This document shows positions 33,537 to 42,546 of a stretch of DNA of 64,000 bases, piece by piece (position 1 is the stretch's first letter; each line of letters starts with the position of its first letter). The position numbers and the translations under genes are program-made. A model generated the notes under the pieces. That model ran no database searches. It was not told where the DNA came from and saw only the letters and a list, made by a program, of their open reading frames with translations. The DNA comes from Halomonas sp. JB37 (lineage in GTDB: Bacteria; Pseudomonadota; Gammaproteobacteria; Pseudomonadales; Halomonadaceae): positions 1,984,001 to 2,048,000 of the forward strand of contig NZ_NRGW01000001.1 of NCBI RefSeq assembly GCF_002332255.1, given 5' to 3'.

Positions 33537-34504
33537 AGCGTGGCTCTCTCGGTAATGGCGTCGTCAAGACGCCGTATCCGGGTATGTTGTTGGAGTGAGT
33601 CGAAATCAGCAGCGTGGGGGTCGCCCACGCCTACGTGGCGCACGGCTTCAGCAGAAAGCGCGGTGGCGAAGCGCAGTGTCTGTTCCGCGTCGTGCTGGCT
33701 GAGCAGGCCATGCAGCATGCCAGCTACAAACGTATCGCCGGCACACACCGTGTTGATGGCGGTGACGTTGGGCGGTGTAGCGTGCCAGCTACCTTGAGCG
33801 CTGACCCACAGCACTCCTTCGCTGCCCGCCGAAATGAGCGCGTGGGCGATGCCACTTTCGTGCAGTCGTCGGGCGGCACCTAGGCGTGCCTGGGTACCAT
33901 CGATGCTTTCACCGGCCCATTCAGCGAGTTCTGTTTCATTCGGTTTGACGCCTGCGGGAGCTGACGCAATCGCTTTATTCAGGGCGGGCCCGCTGGTGTC
34001 CACCCAGAGCGGAATGCCGCTGGCGTTTAGGTGGTCGAGCAGTTGGCTGAAATCGTCCAGTGAACACCCTGGGGGCAGGCTGCCCGCCATCACGACCGCG
34101 TGTGGCGGCGTGGTGCTGGTCAGCTCGGTATCCAGCGCTGCGATCAGCGCGTTCAATTGAGCGGTGTCAATCGGCATGCCAGGGCCGTTAATGTCGGTGA
34201 CGCGGCCGCTGTGTTCGGCCAGTTTGGCATTAATGCGAGTGCTGCCGGGAACGCGCACAAAGGCATCAACCAACCCCGCCTGCTGAAAAGCGAGCGTAAA
34301 GGGGGCATCGTTTTCACTGCCTAAAAAGCCACTGACCGTTACCTGGTGGCCAAGACCGGCCAGCACTCGCGCGACGTTGACGCCTTTTCCTGCCGCTTCT
34401 AACTGCGCACTGGAGGGGCGATTCACGCTGCCCAGTACTAAGGCGTCAAGGTTAAACGCCAAATCCAGCGCCGGGTTTAGGGTGATGCACAGCACACGGG
34501 CCAT
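33533..34504 (-). CDS. fruK: 1-phosphofructokinase FruK
   Basis: 323-residue PfkB-family kinase converting fructose-1-phosphate to fructose-1,6-bisphosphate. The N-terminal LNPALDLAFNLDAL and the AAGKGVNVARVLAGLG segment mark the 1-phosphofructokinase group; the catalytic C-terminal motif is NTVCAGDTFVAGMLHGLL. Coding sequences overlap fruB by one base and fruA by four, as in a tightly coupled operon. Confidence 0.95.
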   Translation of the reverse strand: MARVLCITLNPALDLAFNLDALVLGSVNRPSSAQLEAAGKGVNVARVLAGLGHQVTVSGFLGSENDAPFTLAFQQAGLVDAFVRVPGSTRINAKLAEHSGRVTDINGPGMPIDTAQLNALIAALDTELTSTTPPHAVVMAGSLPPGCSLDDFSQLLDHLNASGIPLWVDTSGPALNKAIASAPAGVKPNETELAEWAGESIDGTQARLGAARRLHESGIAHALISAGSEGVLWVSAQGSWHATPPNVTAINTVCAGDTFVAGMLHGLLSQHDAEQTLRFATALSAEAVRHVGVGDPHAADFDSLQQHTRIRRLDDAITERATL

Positions 34505-37398
34505 TAACGCGCCCCCAGGGCGTCGCGCACCTCATCACTGGTTGCTTTGCTCAGCGCAAGTTGAGCGCTGGCCTGGGCATCGGCAAGGTCAAACTCACGC
34601 AGGCGTGCCTTCACCAAGGGGATTTGTCGCGCACTTACCGACAGCTCGTCCACGCCCAAACCGACCAAGACCGGAATAGCCGCGGCATCTGAGGCCAGCT
34701 CGCCGCAGACGCCCACCCATTTGCCCTGGGTATGTGCGGCCGCCACTGTCATTTGGATCAGGCGCAGTACCGCAGGATGCAGGCCATCGGCCTGTGCCGA
34801 GAGCTCTGGATGGCCACGGTCAATTGCCAGGGTGTACTGGGTTAAGTCGTTGGTACCTATCGAGAAGAAGTCCACCTCGGTGGCCAGACTAGGCGCCAAA
34901 AGCGCACTGGAGGGAACTTCGATCATCACCCCAAGCTGCACGTCGGTGGCGCGCTGAGCGGAGGGAATCTCTTGCAGTAGTCGGTCATAAACGATCTTAA
35001 CGGCACGGAACTCGGCAATGTCTTTGACCATTGGCAGCATGATGCGCAGCGGATGATTTTTATCTTTCGAGCCTACCGCTGGCGCTGCTGCCATTAGTAA
35101 CGCACGTAGCTGGGTTTCGAGCACCTCGGGCTGGGTGAGCGCTAAACGAATACCACGAAGACCCAGAAACGGGTTGTCCTCTTGAGGCACCGGCCAGTAG
35201 GGCAGGGGCTTGTCGCCTCCCACATCCAAAGTGCGCGCTACCAGCGGGCGCTCGCCCAGCGCTTCAACCGCCTGGCGATACTCGCCAATTTGCGTCGCTA
35301 AATCCGGTGCGCTGGCGTGGGCCATAAACAAAAATTCGGTACGCAGCAGGCCAACGCCTTCGGCACCGCGCTCTACTGCATCGGCGGCGTGGGCGGTATT
35401 GCCAAGGTTCGCGGCAACTTCGACACGGTGGCCATCCCGGGTTTGGCCAAGGTCAAAGCGGGTTTCCCAGGCATCGGCTTCCCGCTGCTGATGATCGAGC
35501 AGCTGTTGTTCGGCGCGCTGTAAACGCTCCTCAGATGGCTGTGAGGTTACACGGCCACGCTCGCCGTCCAGGATCATCATGCTAGCGTTGTTAAGTGCCA
35601 TCACCGCTTGTCCGGCGCCGACCACCGCTGGAATGCCCAGCGCGCGTGCCAAAATAGCGCTATGCGCCGTGGCGCCGCCACGCACGGTCAGCAGGCCACG
35701 CACGCGGGAAGTATCTAAGCGAGCGACATCGGACGGGCCAATATCGTCCATCACTAGAATGTAAGGATGATTAGGGGGCTCAGGGAGTTGCACGTCGCAG
35801 AGTACGCCAAGCACCCGACGGCCAACGTCGCGCAGATCAGCAGCGCGTTCGGCAAGCAGGCGGTCAGCGAGCATTTCCTGCGCGTGGGCAGCGGTTTCAA
35901 TCGCCTCCCACCAGCCTGCTTGCGCAGAGCGGCCTTCACGAATGGCATCCGTCGCCGCGTGATGAAGTTCGGGGTCGTCGAGCATCTCTTCGTGCATTGA
36001 GAGAATGTCCGCTACCTCGCCCCCCTGTGCATTACGCACCAGTGTCTGTAGCTGCGCGGTGCCTTCTTGAATGGCGCTGTTTAACCGGGTGATCTGCTGC
36101 TCTGAGTCGTCCGCATGCTGAGGGTAATCAAACTGCAGCGGGCGGATAACAAACACAGGGGCGATGGCTAAGCCGGGCGAGGCCGCCACTCCTGCATGAG
36201 GCGTATCCGCACTCAGCGGAACCACGTTTGCCGTTGCTACCTTGGGCATTTGGGCGCTATCGCGGCCACCCTCAAGGAGCGTCACTTTTTCGCCCAGACC
36301 TGCTTCAATCGTTTCGGCCAAGTGCTCAAGCGCCTGCTGCGCAGTGTCGCCTTCGGCAGACAGAACCAACCACTGGCCGCGCCGGGCCCCTAAGCCAATC
36401 ACTTTGGTTAGGCTTGCTGCGGAAACCGGCGTGGCGCTGCCTTCTTCCAAGCGCACATTAATCGGCATGGACTGAGCGCGAGCCACCTGCACCAACTGCT
36501 TCGCGGGGCGGGCGTGTAAGCCGTGAGGATTAAGCACCCGCACGCGGCGGGTGTGTGTATTGGCGGTTTCCCCGGCCAGCAGTGCCAGCAACTGATCACT
36601 GGTACGTGTGAGGAGGATGTCGCTGACGCCGCTGTCGACAAGTGCCATTAATTGCTCTAGCAGTGGGCGGTGGGCATCGCCATGTGCCGCTAAACAGAAC
36701 AGCGCATGCACGGGGTGACCCGCGCTTTTCAGGGTGTGCTCAGCCGGTGTGGCGATACCGAGGGCAGGCTGGTTGACGCCGTGTGAACTGCTGGACAGCC
36801 ATAAACCCTTGCCTAACCAGATAGGCTGAGCGTCCGCGACGGCGGCGATAAAGGTATTATCAACACAGCCACTTTGGCGCAAGCGAGCGGCAGCAGCCAA
36901 GGCGAGTTCTTGTGGGTCGCGAGTGGGAAAATTGACACATAGCGTGTCAGCATCAAGCCGCGGTTCAAGCGCTGGCTTTGAAAGCAATTGTGCAATATCC
37001 GCGGCAGAGGTAGCGCTGGCAAGCTGCTCAGCCACGCCTTCGCGGTCGAGTACATGGGTTAGCTGTCGCAGAATATCCAGATGCTCGTCGTTGTGTGCCG
37101 AGATAGCGACCAGCACATGCACGTTCTGGCCGTCGTGCCACTCAATGCCCTGGGGAAACTGCAGTACGCGAACGCCGGTGCGTTTTACATGCTGGCGGCT
37201 TTCTGGCGTACCGTGGGGTATCGCAATCGCATTGCCCAGAAACGTTGATGACTGTGCTTCACGAGCATGCAGGCCGTCGCGGTACTCAGCCTCAACGAAT
37301 CCGGCGTCTACCAGCGCTTCAGCGGCGCTGTCCAAGGCGGTTTGCCAGCTATCCGCGTGGCGGCCTAGCAAGATGTCATCGGGGCCGAGTGTCAACAT
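34504..37398 (-). CDS. fruB: Fructose PTS multidomain phosphotransferase FruB (EIIA-HPr-EI)
   Basis: 964 residues carrying a private phosphorelay in one chain. The EIIA domain has its phospho-histidine at H62 in AIAIPHGTPES. A linker region follows. The HPr-like domain has H295 in PHGLHARPAKQL. The C-terminal enzyme I has the active histidine at H579 in GGATAHSAILARALG, and the PEP-binding LLRTEFLFM and GTNDLTQYTLAIDRG motifs. It takes phosphate from PEP to FruA without needing general HPr or EI, as in Pseudomonas and Xanthomonas FruB. It leads the operon and is divergent from cra. Confidence 0.96.
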   Translation of the reverse strand: MLTLGPDDILLGRHADSWQTALDSAAEALVDAGFVEAEYRDGLHAREAQSSTFLGNAIAIPHGTPESRQHVKRTGVRVLQFPQGIEWHDGQNVHVLVAISAHNDEHLDILRQLTHVLDREGVAEQLASATSAADIAQLLSKPALEPRLDADTLCVNFPTRDPQELALAAAARLRQSGCVDNTFIAAVADAQPIWLGKGLWLSSSSHGVNQPALGIATPAEHTLKSAGHPVHALFCLAAHGDAHRPLLEQLMALVDSGVSDILLTRTSDQLLALLAGETANTHTRRVRVLNPHGLHARPAKQLVQVARAQSMPINVRLEEGSATPVSAASLTKVIGLGARRGQWLVLSAEGDTAQQALEHLAETIEAGLGEKVTLLEGGRDSAQMPKVATANVVPLSADTPHAGVAASPGLAIAPVFVIRPLQFDYPQHADDSEQQITRLNSAIQEGTAQLQTLVRNAQGGEVADILSMHEEMLDDPELHHAATDAIREGRSAQAGWWEAIETAAHAQEMLADRLLAERAADLRDVGRRVLGVLCDVQLPEPPNHPYILVMDDIGPSDVARLDTSRVRGLLTVRGGATAHSAILARALGIPAVVGAGQAVMALNNASMMILDGERGRVTSQPSEERLQRAEQQLLDHQQREADAWETRFDLGQTRDGHRVEVAANLGNTAHAADAVERGAEGVGLLRTEFLFMAHASAPDLATQIGEYRQAVEALGERPLVARTLDVGGDKPLPYWPVPQEDNPFLGLRGIRLALTQPEVLETQLRALLMAAAPAVGSKDKNHPLRIMLPMVKDIAEFRAVKIVYDRLLQEIPSAQRATDVQLGVMIEVPSSALLAPSLATEVDFFSIGTNDLTQYTLAIDRGHPELSAQADGLHPAVLRLIQMTVAAAHTQGKWVGVCGELASDAAAIPVLVGLGVDELSVSARQIPLVKARLREFDLADAQASAQLALSKATSDEVRDALGAR

Positions 37399-37558
37399 AG
37401 TATTCTCCTGTAAACGTGCCCTGGCTGCCCTGAATACTGCAGGCTAGCACTGCCCATGAGCGCAGAGACGTGTACATAAACTGATCGTTATCGTGGCATG
37501 TCGCCTAGCTGGATTAACCGTGTCATGCCTGTCGTTTCATCGAAGTATAGTGCTATGC

Positions 37559-37570
37559 TGAATCGATTCA
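37559..37570. promoter_or_regulatory. Cra/FruR operator between fruB and cra
   Basis: TGAATCGATTCA is a perfect palindrome and matches the Cra/FruR consensus half-site TGAAWCG in both arms. It lies 161 bases upstream of fruB and 91 upstream of cra, between the divergent genes, so one protein could control both. A lone half-site TCGTTTCA lies nearby at 37532-37539. Confidence 0.85.
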
Positions 37571-37660
37571 CTTAATGACACAAGGTTTGATCTTCTAGAC
37601 TTTGGTCTTGCATGCGCTAACTTACTGATAAACTGCCCGGTCACGCCAAGGGGAACCCTC

Positions 37661-38644
37661 ATGACACTCGCCGATATTGCTCGACTAGCTGGCGTTTCAC
37701 GCACTACCGCTAGCTATGTGGTGAATGGCCAGGCCGAGCAGCGACGTATCAGTGCCGCCACGATTGAAAAAGTGATGGCGGTGGTGCGTCATCATCGCTA
37801 CCACATTGACCCTCAGGCGGCAGCGCTGCGCCGAGGCGCGAGCCGCTTGCTGGGGCTTATCGTTCCGGATTTGGAGAACATCAGTTATGCCCGCCTCGCC
37901 AAGCGCTTAGAGCGTGGTGCACGGGAGAAGGGCTATCAGCTGTTGATCGTCAGTTCAGATGATTGTGCCAAGAGTGAGCGAACGCTGGCACTGTCACTGC
38001 GTGCCCAGCGCTGTGAGGTATTGATAACCGCTAGCTGCTTGCCTAGTGATGACACCTTCTACACCGACCTGATGGAAGAGGGCTGGTGCGTAGTGGGCAT
38101 GGACCGGGGTTTAAATCCAGCGCTGTTTGCCAGCGTCGTGAGCAATGATCAGGAAGCAGCGACGTTACTGACTCGCTCAGTGATCAGCAAAGTAACCAAG
38201 CGCGTGGCGTGGCTTGACGCGATGCCTGATTTATCCATCAGCAGTGAGCGGCGCTCAGGCTTTCAGGATGCTCTGGCGGGCACTGGCATTGAGTCGATTG
38301 TGCTGAGTGGTACGAGTTACGAGCGTAGCGAAGGCGCGCACTTAGCCACACAGCTGCTGGATCAGCATGGCAGTGTGGATGCGTTGGTGACGGCGTCCTA
38401 TGCTTTACTGGAGGGAGTGTTTGATGTGTTCTTGGAGCGCGGTGGATTGCCGGAAGATATTCATTTAGCCACTTTTGGCGACCACCGGCTGCTGGATTTT
38501 CTCCCTCAGCCGGTCAACTCGGCGCTGCAGGACTATGACCGCATTGCCGAGTTGACCCTCACCTGTGCGTTATCGGCGGCTAGTGGCGACTATCTCAGCG
38601 GACGGCAAGTGGTGGCGCGTCACCTGCGTACCCGCTCTGTATAG
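37661..38644 (+). CDS. cra: Catabolite repressor/activator Cra (FruR), LacI family
   Basis: 327 residues. The N-terminal LacI-type helix-turn-helix is MTLADIARLAGVSRTTASYV with the hinge RRISAATIEKVMAVV; the remaining 270 residues are the periplasmic-binding-like effector domain that in this family binds fructose-1-phosphate. Divergent from fruBKA, with a perfect Cra palindrome between, so it very probably represses that operon and itself. AAGGGGAACCC precedes the ATG. Length and HTH match E. coli Cra (334). Confidence 0.93.
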   Translation: MTLADIARLAGVSRTTASYVVNGQAEQRRISAATIEKVMAVVRHHRYHIDPQAAALRRGASRLLGLIVPDLENISYARLAKRLERGAREKGYQLLIVSSDDCAKSERTLALSLRAQRCEVLITASCLPSDDTFYTDLMEEGWCVVGMDRGLNPALFASVVSNDQEAATLLTRSVISKVTKRVAWLDAMPDLSISSERRSGFQDALAGTGIESIVLSGTSYERSEGAHLATQLLDQHGSVDALVTASYALLEGVFDVFLERGGLPEDIHLATFGDHRLLDFLPQPVNSALQDYDRIAELTLTCALSAASGDYLSGRQVVARHLRTRSV

Positions 38645-38664
38645 TGTTGCGCTACGCATAGTGC

Positions 38665-39141
38665 TTAAACGGTTCTCGCTTGAGCCCAGGCGTTGGCATC
38701 CGGAATCGACATATCGTAGCTTTCGTTCAAGTAAGGCGAGGAAAGCAAAAAGTCTGCGGTGGCTGCGTTGCAGGCGACCGGCACATTCCATAATGCGGCC
38801 AAACGCAGCAACGCTTTGACATCCGGGTCGTGTGGTTGCGGCGAGAAGGGATCCCAAAAAAAGATCAGTATATCCAGGCGCTGTTCCGCGATACGCGCAC
38901 CAATCTGCTGGTCGCCGCCCAGCGGCCCACTCATGAGTCCTTCTACGCTTAATCCTAAAGCTGTCTTTAAGCGCCCGGCAGTGGTGCCGGTGCCCAAAAG
39001 GGTGTGCTGGCTAAGCGTGTCTTTCCAGCGAGTCGCCCATTCGAGCATTTCACCTTTCTTACCATCGTGAGCAATCAGGGCAATTCGTTTACGCGCTTGT
39101 AGTGTACGAATAGTCTGGCGGGGCGGCTGCGCATCACTCAT
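38665..39141 (-). CDS. mgsA: Methylglyoxal synthase MgsA
   Basis: 158 residues; converts dihydroxyacetone phosphate to methylglyoxal and phosphate, a bypass used when sugar phosphates accumulate. The phosphate-binding motifs are clear: ALIAHDGKKGEMLEW at the start, LGTGTTAGRL, SGPLGGDQQIGARIAE, and PVACNAATADFLL. AGAGAG precedes the ATG. Convergent with cra (20-base gap) and divergent from gap, with a HexR-type palindrome between them. Confidence 0.94.
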   Translation of the reverse strand: MSDAQPPRQTIRTLQARKRIALIAHDGKKGEMLEWATRWKDTLSQHTLLGTGTTAGRLKTALGLSVEGLMSGPLGGDQQIGARIAEQRLDILIFFWDPFSPQPHDPDVKALLRLAALWNVPVACNAATADFLLSSPYLNESYDMSIPDANAWAQARTV

Positions 39142-39192
39142 GGCATCACTCTCTTTTGAATTTTTAGTATTGGACTACAATAGTGTTTATAT

Positions 39193-39207
39193 AGTAATTT
39201 TACTACA
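39193..39207. promoter_or_regulatory. HexR-type operator between mgsA and gap
   Basis: AGTAATTTTACTACA; its reverse complement TGTAGTAAAATTACT matches the zwf palindrome at 14 of 15 positions. It lies 52 bases upstream of mgsA and 133 bases upstream of gap, so it could serve either or both. Confidence 0.65.
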
Positions 39208-39339
39208 TATCGAGTTTACATAAGCCTTTTAAGGCAATTAAGTAGCTGTTGGCAGCTTTTTTGAGGTTTAAATACGTATTTTTGGTAATTTTTTTACATC
39301 ATGCCTTACTTTTCACCACCGATTTATTGAGGAGCTATC

Positions 39340-40341
39340 ATGACAATAAGAGTTGCGATTAATGGATTTGGCCGTATCGGCCGCAATGTACTGCGCGCCC
39401 TTTACGAAAATAGCTACCGCGATCGCATTCAGGTTGTCGCCATTAATGATCTTGGCGATCCGTCGTTAAATTCACACCTGTTGCGTCACGATACCGTTCA
39501 TGGTCACTTTCCTTTTAAAGTAGAGCATGATGCCGAGAGCATCACTGTCGATGGTGATCGTATCGCGATCTCCTCTGAGCGTGACCCGGCGAATCTGCCA
39601 TGGGAAGCCATGAAAATTGATTTAGTCATGGAGTGTACGGGATTATTTGCCAAGCGTGAGGCGGCGGCCAAGCATATTACCGCCGGCGCCAAGCGAGTAC
39701 TGATTTCCTCGCCCAGCCCCGATGCCGACGCGACCATCGTGTATGGCGTGAACGACCATGTTTTAACGGCTGATCACAAAGTGGTCTCCAACGCTTCCTG
39801 CACGACTAACTGCCTAGCGCCGGTTGCGAAAGCATTGAACGATGCCGTGGGGATTGAGAACGGTTTGATGACCACGGTTCATGCCTACACTAATGATCAG
39901 AATTTGTCGGATGTTTATCACACCGACCCCTACCGGGCTCGTAGCGCAACCCATTCAATGATCCCAACCAAAACCGGTGCAGCGGCGGCGGTAGGGTTGG
40001 TGCTGCCAGAGCTGGCAGGCAAATTGGATGGCCTAGCGGTGCGCGTGCCGGTCATTAACGTTTCGCTGGTAGATCTCACGTTCACCGCGAGCCGCGATAC
40101 GACGAAGGAAGAGATCAACGCCATTGTTGAGAAAGCCGCCGCTAACTCGCCGGTATTGGCCGTGAACGCTGAGCCGCTGGTCTCTATCGATTTCAACCAT
40201 GATGCCAACTCCTCGACCTTTGATGCCAATCACACTCGCGTGAATGGCCGCTTGGTCAAAGTGATGGCTTGGTATGACAACGAGTGGGGCTTTTCTAACC
40301 GGATGTTGGATACCACGCTTGCGATGCAGGCAACGGCCTAA
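39340..40341 (+). CDS. gap: Type I glyceraldehyde-3-phosphate dehydrogenase
   Basis: 333 residues; oxidises glyceraldehyde-3-phosphate with phosphate and NAD. The start has the Rossmann motif [15 protein letters not shown]. The catalytic cysteine is C154 in [12 protein letters not shown], with the catalytic histidine later in [12 protein letters not shown]. Conserved end [13 protein letters not shown] is present. GAGGAGC lies 7 bases before the ATG. With edd and eda it completes the lower branch of the Entner-Doudoroff route for triose phosphate. A strong terminator follows. Confidence 0.97.
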   Translation: MTIRVAINGFGRIGRNVLRALYENSYRDRIQVVAINDLGDPSLNSHLLRHDTVHGHFPFKVEHDAESITVDGDRIAISSERDPANLPWEAMKIDLVMECTGLFAKREAAAKHITAGAKRVLISSPSPDADATIVYGVNDHVLTADHKVVSNASCTTNCLAPVAKALNDAVGIENGLMTTVHAYTNDQNLSDVYHTDPYRARSATHSMIPTKTGAAAAVGLVLPELAGKLDGLAVRVPVINVSLVDLTFTASRDTTKEEINAIVEKAAANSPVLAVNAEPLVSIDFNHDANSSTFDANHTRVNGRLVKVMAWYDNEWGFSNRMLDTTLAMQATA

Positions 40342-40388
40342 TCGTTATTGTTAGGCTTTGAATGCTTACGTATTACCCCTAAATAATG

Positions 40389-40417
40389 CCCTGAGAATCT
40401 GCTCAGGGTTTTTTTTT
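40389..40417 (+). terminator. Rho-independent terminator of gap
   Basis: CCCTGAG (40389-40395) pairs with CTCAGGG (40402-40408), followed by nine T (40409-40417). Confidence 0.92.
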
Positions 40418-40518
40418 ACATTTTTTTAACATCACTGCATCCAAAAGAGGGTCTCGCGGGTATTCCCTATACAGCCGCTATTTGAGGTGGTTGATAACAA
40501 CCCTTTTTGGAGACTGAA

Positions 40519-41040
40519 ATGACCATTCAAAACCTGACGCGTACTACACTGGCCGCAGCCCTGATTGCATCCTTCAGTCACGCCGCTTTGGCTGAAACGC
40601 CAGCGGACGTACAAGTACCAGACGGCAACACCGTAGCGCTTGAAACCGTTGGCGTTGGCGCTATCACTTATATGTGTGAAACCAATGACTCTGGCGACAT
40701 GGCTTGGGTTTTCAAAGGCCCACACGCTGCACTTAATGACACCGACGGCACTCAAGTAGGTAGCTATTATGGTCCCCCAGCTACTTGGGAAGCGCTGGAT
40801 GGTTCTAAAATCACCGGTACTCAGCTAGCCACCGCTGCCAACGGTGATGGCAACATTCCTCTTCAGTTAGTAGAAGCCAACCCAGCTGAAGGCGAAGGCG
40901 CGATGATGGACGTTAGCTACATTCAGCGCTTGAACACCGAAGGCGGCGTGGCACCTGACGTCACTTGTGATGCAGATCACGACGGCGCAACTGCAGTAGT
41001 TACTTATCAAGCCGATTACATCTTCTGGACTGCTAACTAA
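40519..41040 (+). CDS. Secreted DUF3455 protein
   Basis: 173 residues with a Sec signal peptide (MTIQNLTRTTLAAALIASF, cleavage near HAALAETP). The mature part matches DUF3455: ADVQVPDGNTVALETVGVG, ITYMCETNDSG, and the PPATWEALDGSKITGTQL motif, with two cysteines in the mature protein that may form a disulfide. The role of DUF3455 is unknown. The ATG at 40519 has TTGGAGAC 5 bases upstream. It is followed by a strong hairpin and then an ECF sigma/anti-sigma pair on the same strand. Confidence 0.85.
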   Translation: MTIQNLTRTTLAAALIASFSHAALAETPADVQVPDGNTVALETVGVGAITYMCETNDSGDMAWVFKGPHAALNDTDGTQVGSYYGPPATWEALDGSKITGTQLATAANGDGNIPLQLVEANPAEGEGAMMDVSYIQRLNTEGGVAPDVTCDADHDGATAVVTYQADYIFWTAN

Positions 41041-41065
41041 GTTTAGCAAAGCTAGAGTTCAGTAA

Positions 41066-41096
41066 GGCTAAGGGGTCGTATCGCGACCCCTTAGCC
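41066..41096 (+). terminator. Perfect 13-bp hairpin between DUF3455 gene and ECF sigma gene
   Basis: GGCTAAGGGGTCG (41066-41078) pairs perfectly with CGACCCCTTAGCC (41084-41096), loop TATCG. No T-run follows. It sits 58 bases before the likely sigma start, so it could be a read-through or attenuating element that keeps sigma expression below that of DUF3455. Confidence 0.6.
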
Positions 41097-41153
41097 GCTA
41101 TGCTGTCTGGACGTGCGACGAGTGGGATCGACGCGTCATCAGGGAGCGAAGGT

Positions 41154-41717
41154 GTGTCCGATATAGCTAATGAATTTGATCATGATGCCGCATTAATTAA
41201 GTGTGCTCGCGGCGATCATGACGCTTTGCATCAACTCTATGCTCATGAAGGTGCAAGACTTTTAGGAGTAGTTTTTAGAATCGTCAAAGATCGCGGCATG
41301 GCTGAAGATATTGTCCACGATGCCTGTCTTAATATTTGGCAGCGCGCCGGAAGTTATGATCCTGATAAAGGATCCGCGCGAGCATGGATATTTAGCGTAG
41401 CGCGTCACCTGGCATTAAATGCCATCCGCTATCGTGATCGTGAAATTACCTTTGATAGCAACGATCCGACCGAATTAGCCCACGATGAGCATTTCCAGCA
41501 CGCCTCTGTTGCAGAAGAAGCCTTTGATTGGCAGACCGGTCAACAAATGGATCACTGTTTAAAACAACTTGAGCCGGAGCGACGTAACTGCGTACTCCAT
41601 GCCTATGTTGATGGCCTCAGTCACGCTGAAATTTCCGCCCATACGGGTGCGCCGCTTGGTACCGTGAAAGCTTGGATTAAACGCAGCTTGCTGCGTCTAA
41701 GGGAGTGTATGGCATGA
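41154..41717 (+). CDS. ECF-type RNA polymerase sigma factor
   Basis: 187 residues from GTG 41154, chosen because AGGGAG lies 7 bases upstream; an ATG at 41100 would add 18 non-conserved residues. Region 2 is clear: FRIVKDRGMAEDIVHDACLN then IWQRAGSYDPDKGSARAWIF and VARHLALNAIRYR. Region 4 has VDGLSHAEISAHTGAPLGTV as the helix-turn-helix. The stop overlaps the start of an anti-sigma factor (ATGA), the usual control arrangement. The DUF3455 gene upstream is a likely target. Confidence 0.9.
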   Translation: MSDIANEFDHDAALIKCARGDHDALHQLYAHEGARLLGVVFRIVKDRGMAEDIVHDACLNIWQRAGSYDPDKGSARAWIFSVARHLALNAIRYRDREITFDSNDPTELAHDEHFQHASVAEEAFDWQTGQQMDHCLKQLEPERRNCVLHAYVDGLSHAEISAHTGAPLGTVKAWIKRSLLRLRECMA

Positions 41718-42445
41718 CTCGCCCCAGCCAAAATGAATACGAAGACGACTATGCCTTGGCGGGTGAATACGTGCTGGGCACGCTGTCGTTAGCGCAACGC
41801 CAAGCATTTGAAGCGCGGCTACCCAATGAGCCTGAATTGCAAAAAGCCGTTATGGTATGGGAAGAGCGTTTCTTGCCCTATACCGCTATTACGACGCCAG
41901 TAACGCCTTCTGACTATTTGTGGCCTCGCATTGAGCGCAGCATGACGGCATCAAAAAAACCGTCAATCGCTGCTCGTCCGCTAGCTTCTTCACCACGGCG
42001 TCCTTTTTTACGCAGCCTGCCACTGTGGCGCGGCGCTGCAGGGCTTGGGTTAGCTGCTGCACTGGTTATGGGCGTGCTGCTGACAAACCAAGTCAATTCG
42101 CCAACTACCCCCGAGTACATGGTGGTGCTGCTAGCCCCGCAAACTCAGTCGGCTGGCTGGGTGGTGCAGGCGTCATCACGCCAGGAAATAGAGCTAATTC
42201 CTCTCGGTACCTTTACAGTGCCTGAAGGCAAAGCGCTTCAGTTCTGGACCAAGGCAGATGAATGGCAAGCACCGGTCTCGCTTGGTTTAGTCGAGCCCGG
42301 CAAGCCGATTCGGCTACGTCTGGATGAGCTGCCACCACTGCAAGATAATCAGCTGTTTGAGCTAACGCTTGAAGATGAGGCGGGCTCATCTACCGGACTT
42401 CCGACCGGGCCTATTGAATTTATCGGCCGCTCGGTCGAGATTTAA
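41714..42445 (+). CDS. Anti-sigma factor of RskA/anti-sigma-K type
   Basis: 243 residues. The N-terminal 90 residues form the zinc-less anti-sigma domain (YALAGEYVLGTLSLAQRQAF, RLPNEPELQKAVMVWEERFL). One transmembrane helix is at about residue 100-123 (LWRGAAGLGLAAALVMGVLL). The periplasmic C-terminal RskA domain contains SRQEIELIPLGTF and ALQFWTKADEWQAPV. It should hold the sigma factor at the membrane and release it on a periplasmic signal. GTG at 41705 would also be in frame, but the ATG at 41714 gives the usual coupling overlap. Confidence 0.88.
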   Translation: MTRPSQNEYEDDYALAGEYVLGTLSLAQRQAFEARLPNEPELQKAVMVWEERFLPYTAITTPVTPSDYLWPRIERSMTASKKPSIAARPLASSPRRPFLRSLPLWRGAAGLGLAAALVMGVLLTNQVNSPTTPEYMVVLLAPQTQSAGWVVQASSRQEIELIPLGTFTVPEGKALQFWTKADEWQAPVSLGLVEPGKPIRLRLDELPPLQDNQLFELTLEDEAGSSTGLPTGPIEFIGRSVEI

Positions 42446-42454
42446 TCTGTATCT

Positions 42455-42499
42455 ATGCGCCTGTTAAAAGAATGTTAAGTCGATTTTTAACAGGCGCAT
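42455..42499. terminator. Bidirectional hairpin between anti-sigma gene and trkH
   Basis: ATGCGCCTGTTAAAA (42455-42469) pairs perfectly with TTTTAACAGGCGCAT (42485-42499), a 15-bp stem with a 15-base loop. It separates two convergent genes. Confidence 0.75.
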
Positions 42500-42546
42500 G
42501 ATAGTTATCCGGTAACCAGCAGCTAAGAGTAAATATATGTGAACGG

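Noticed and set aside
37532..37539. Second Cra half-site near fruB
   Set aside because: Only one arm matches; reported as a note, not a separate operator.
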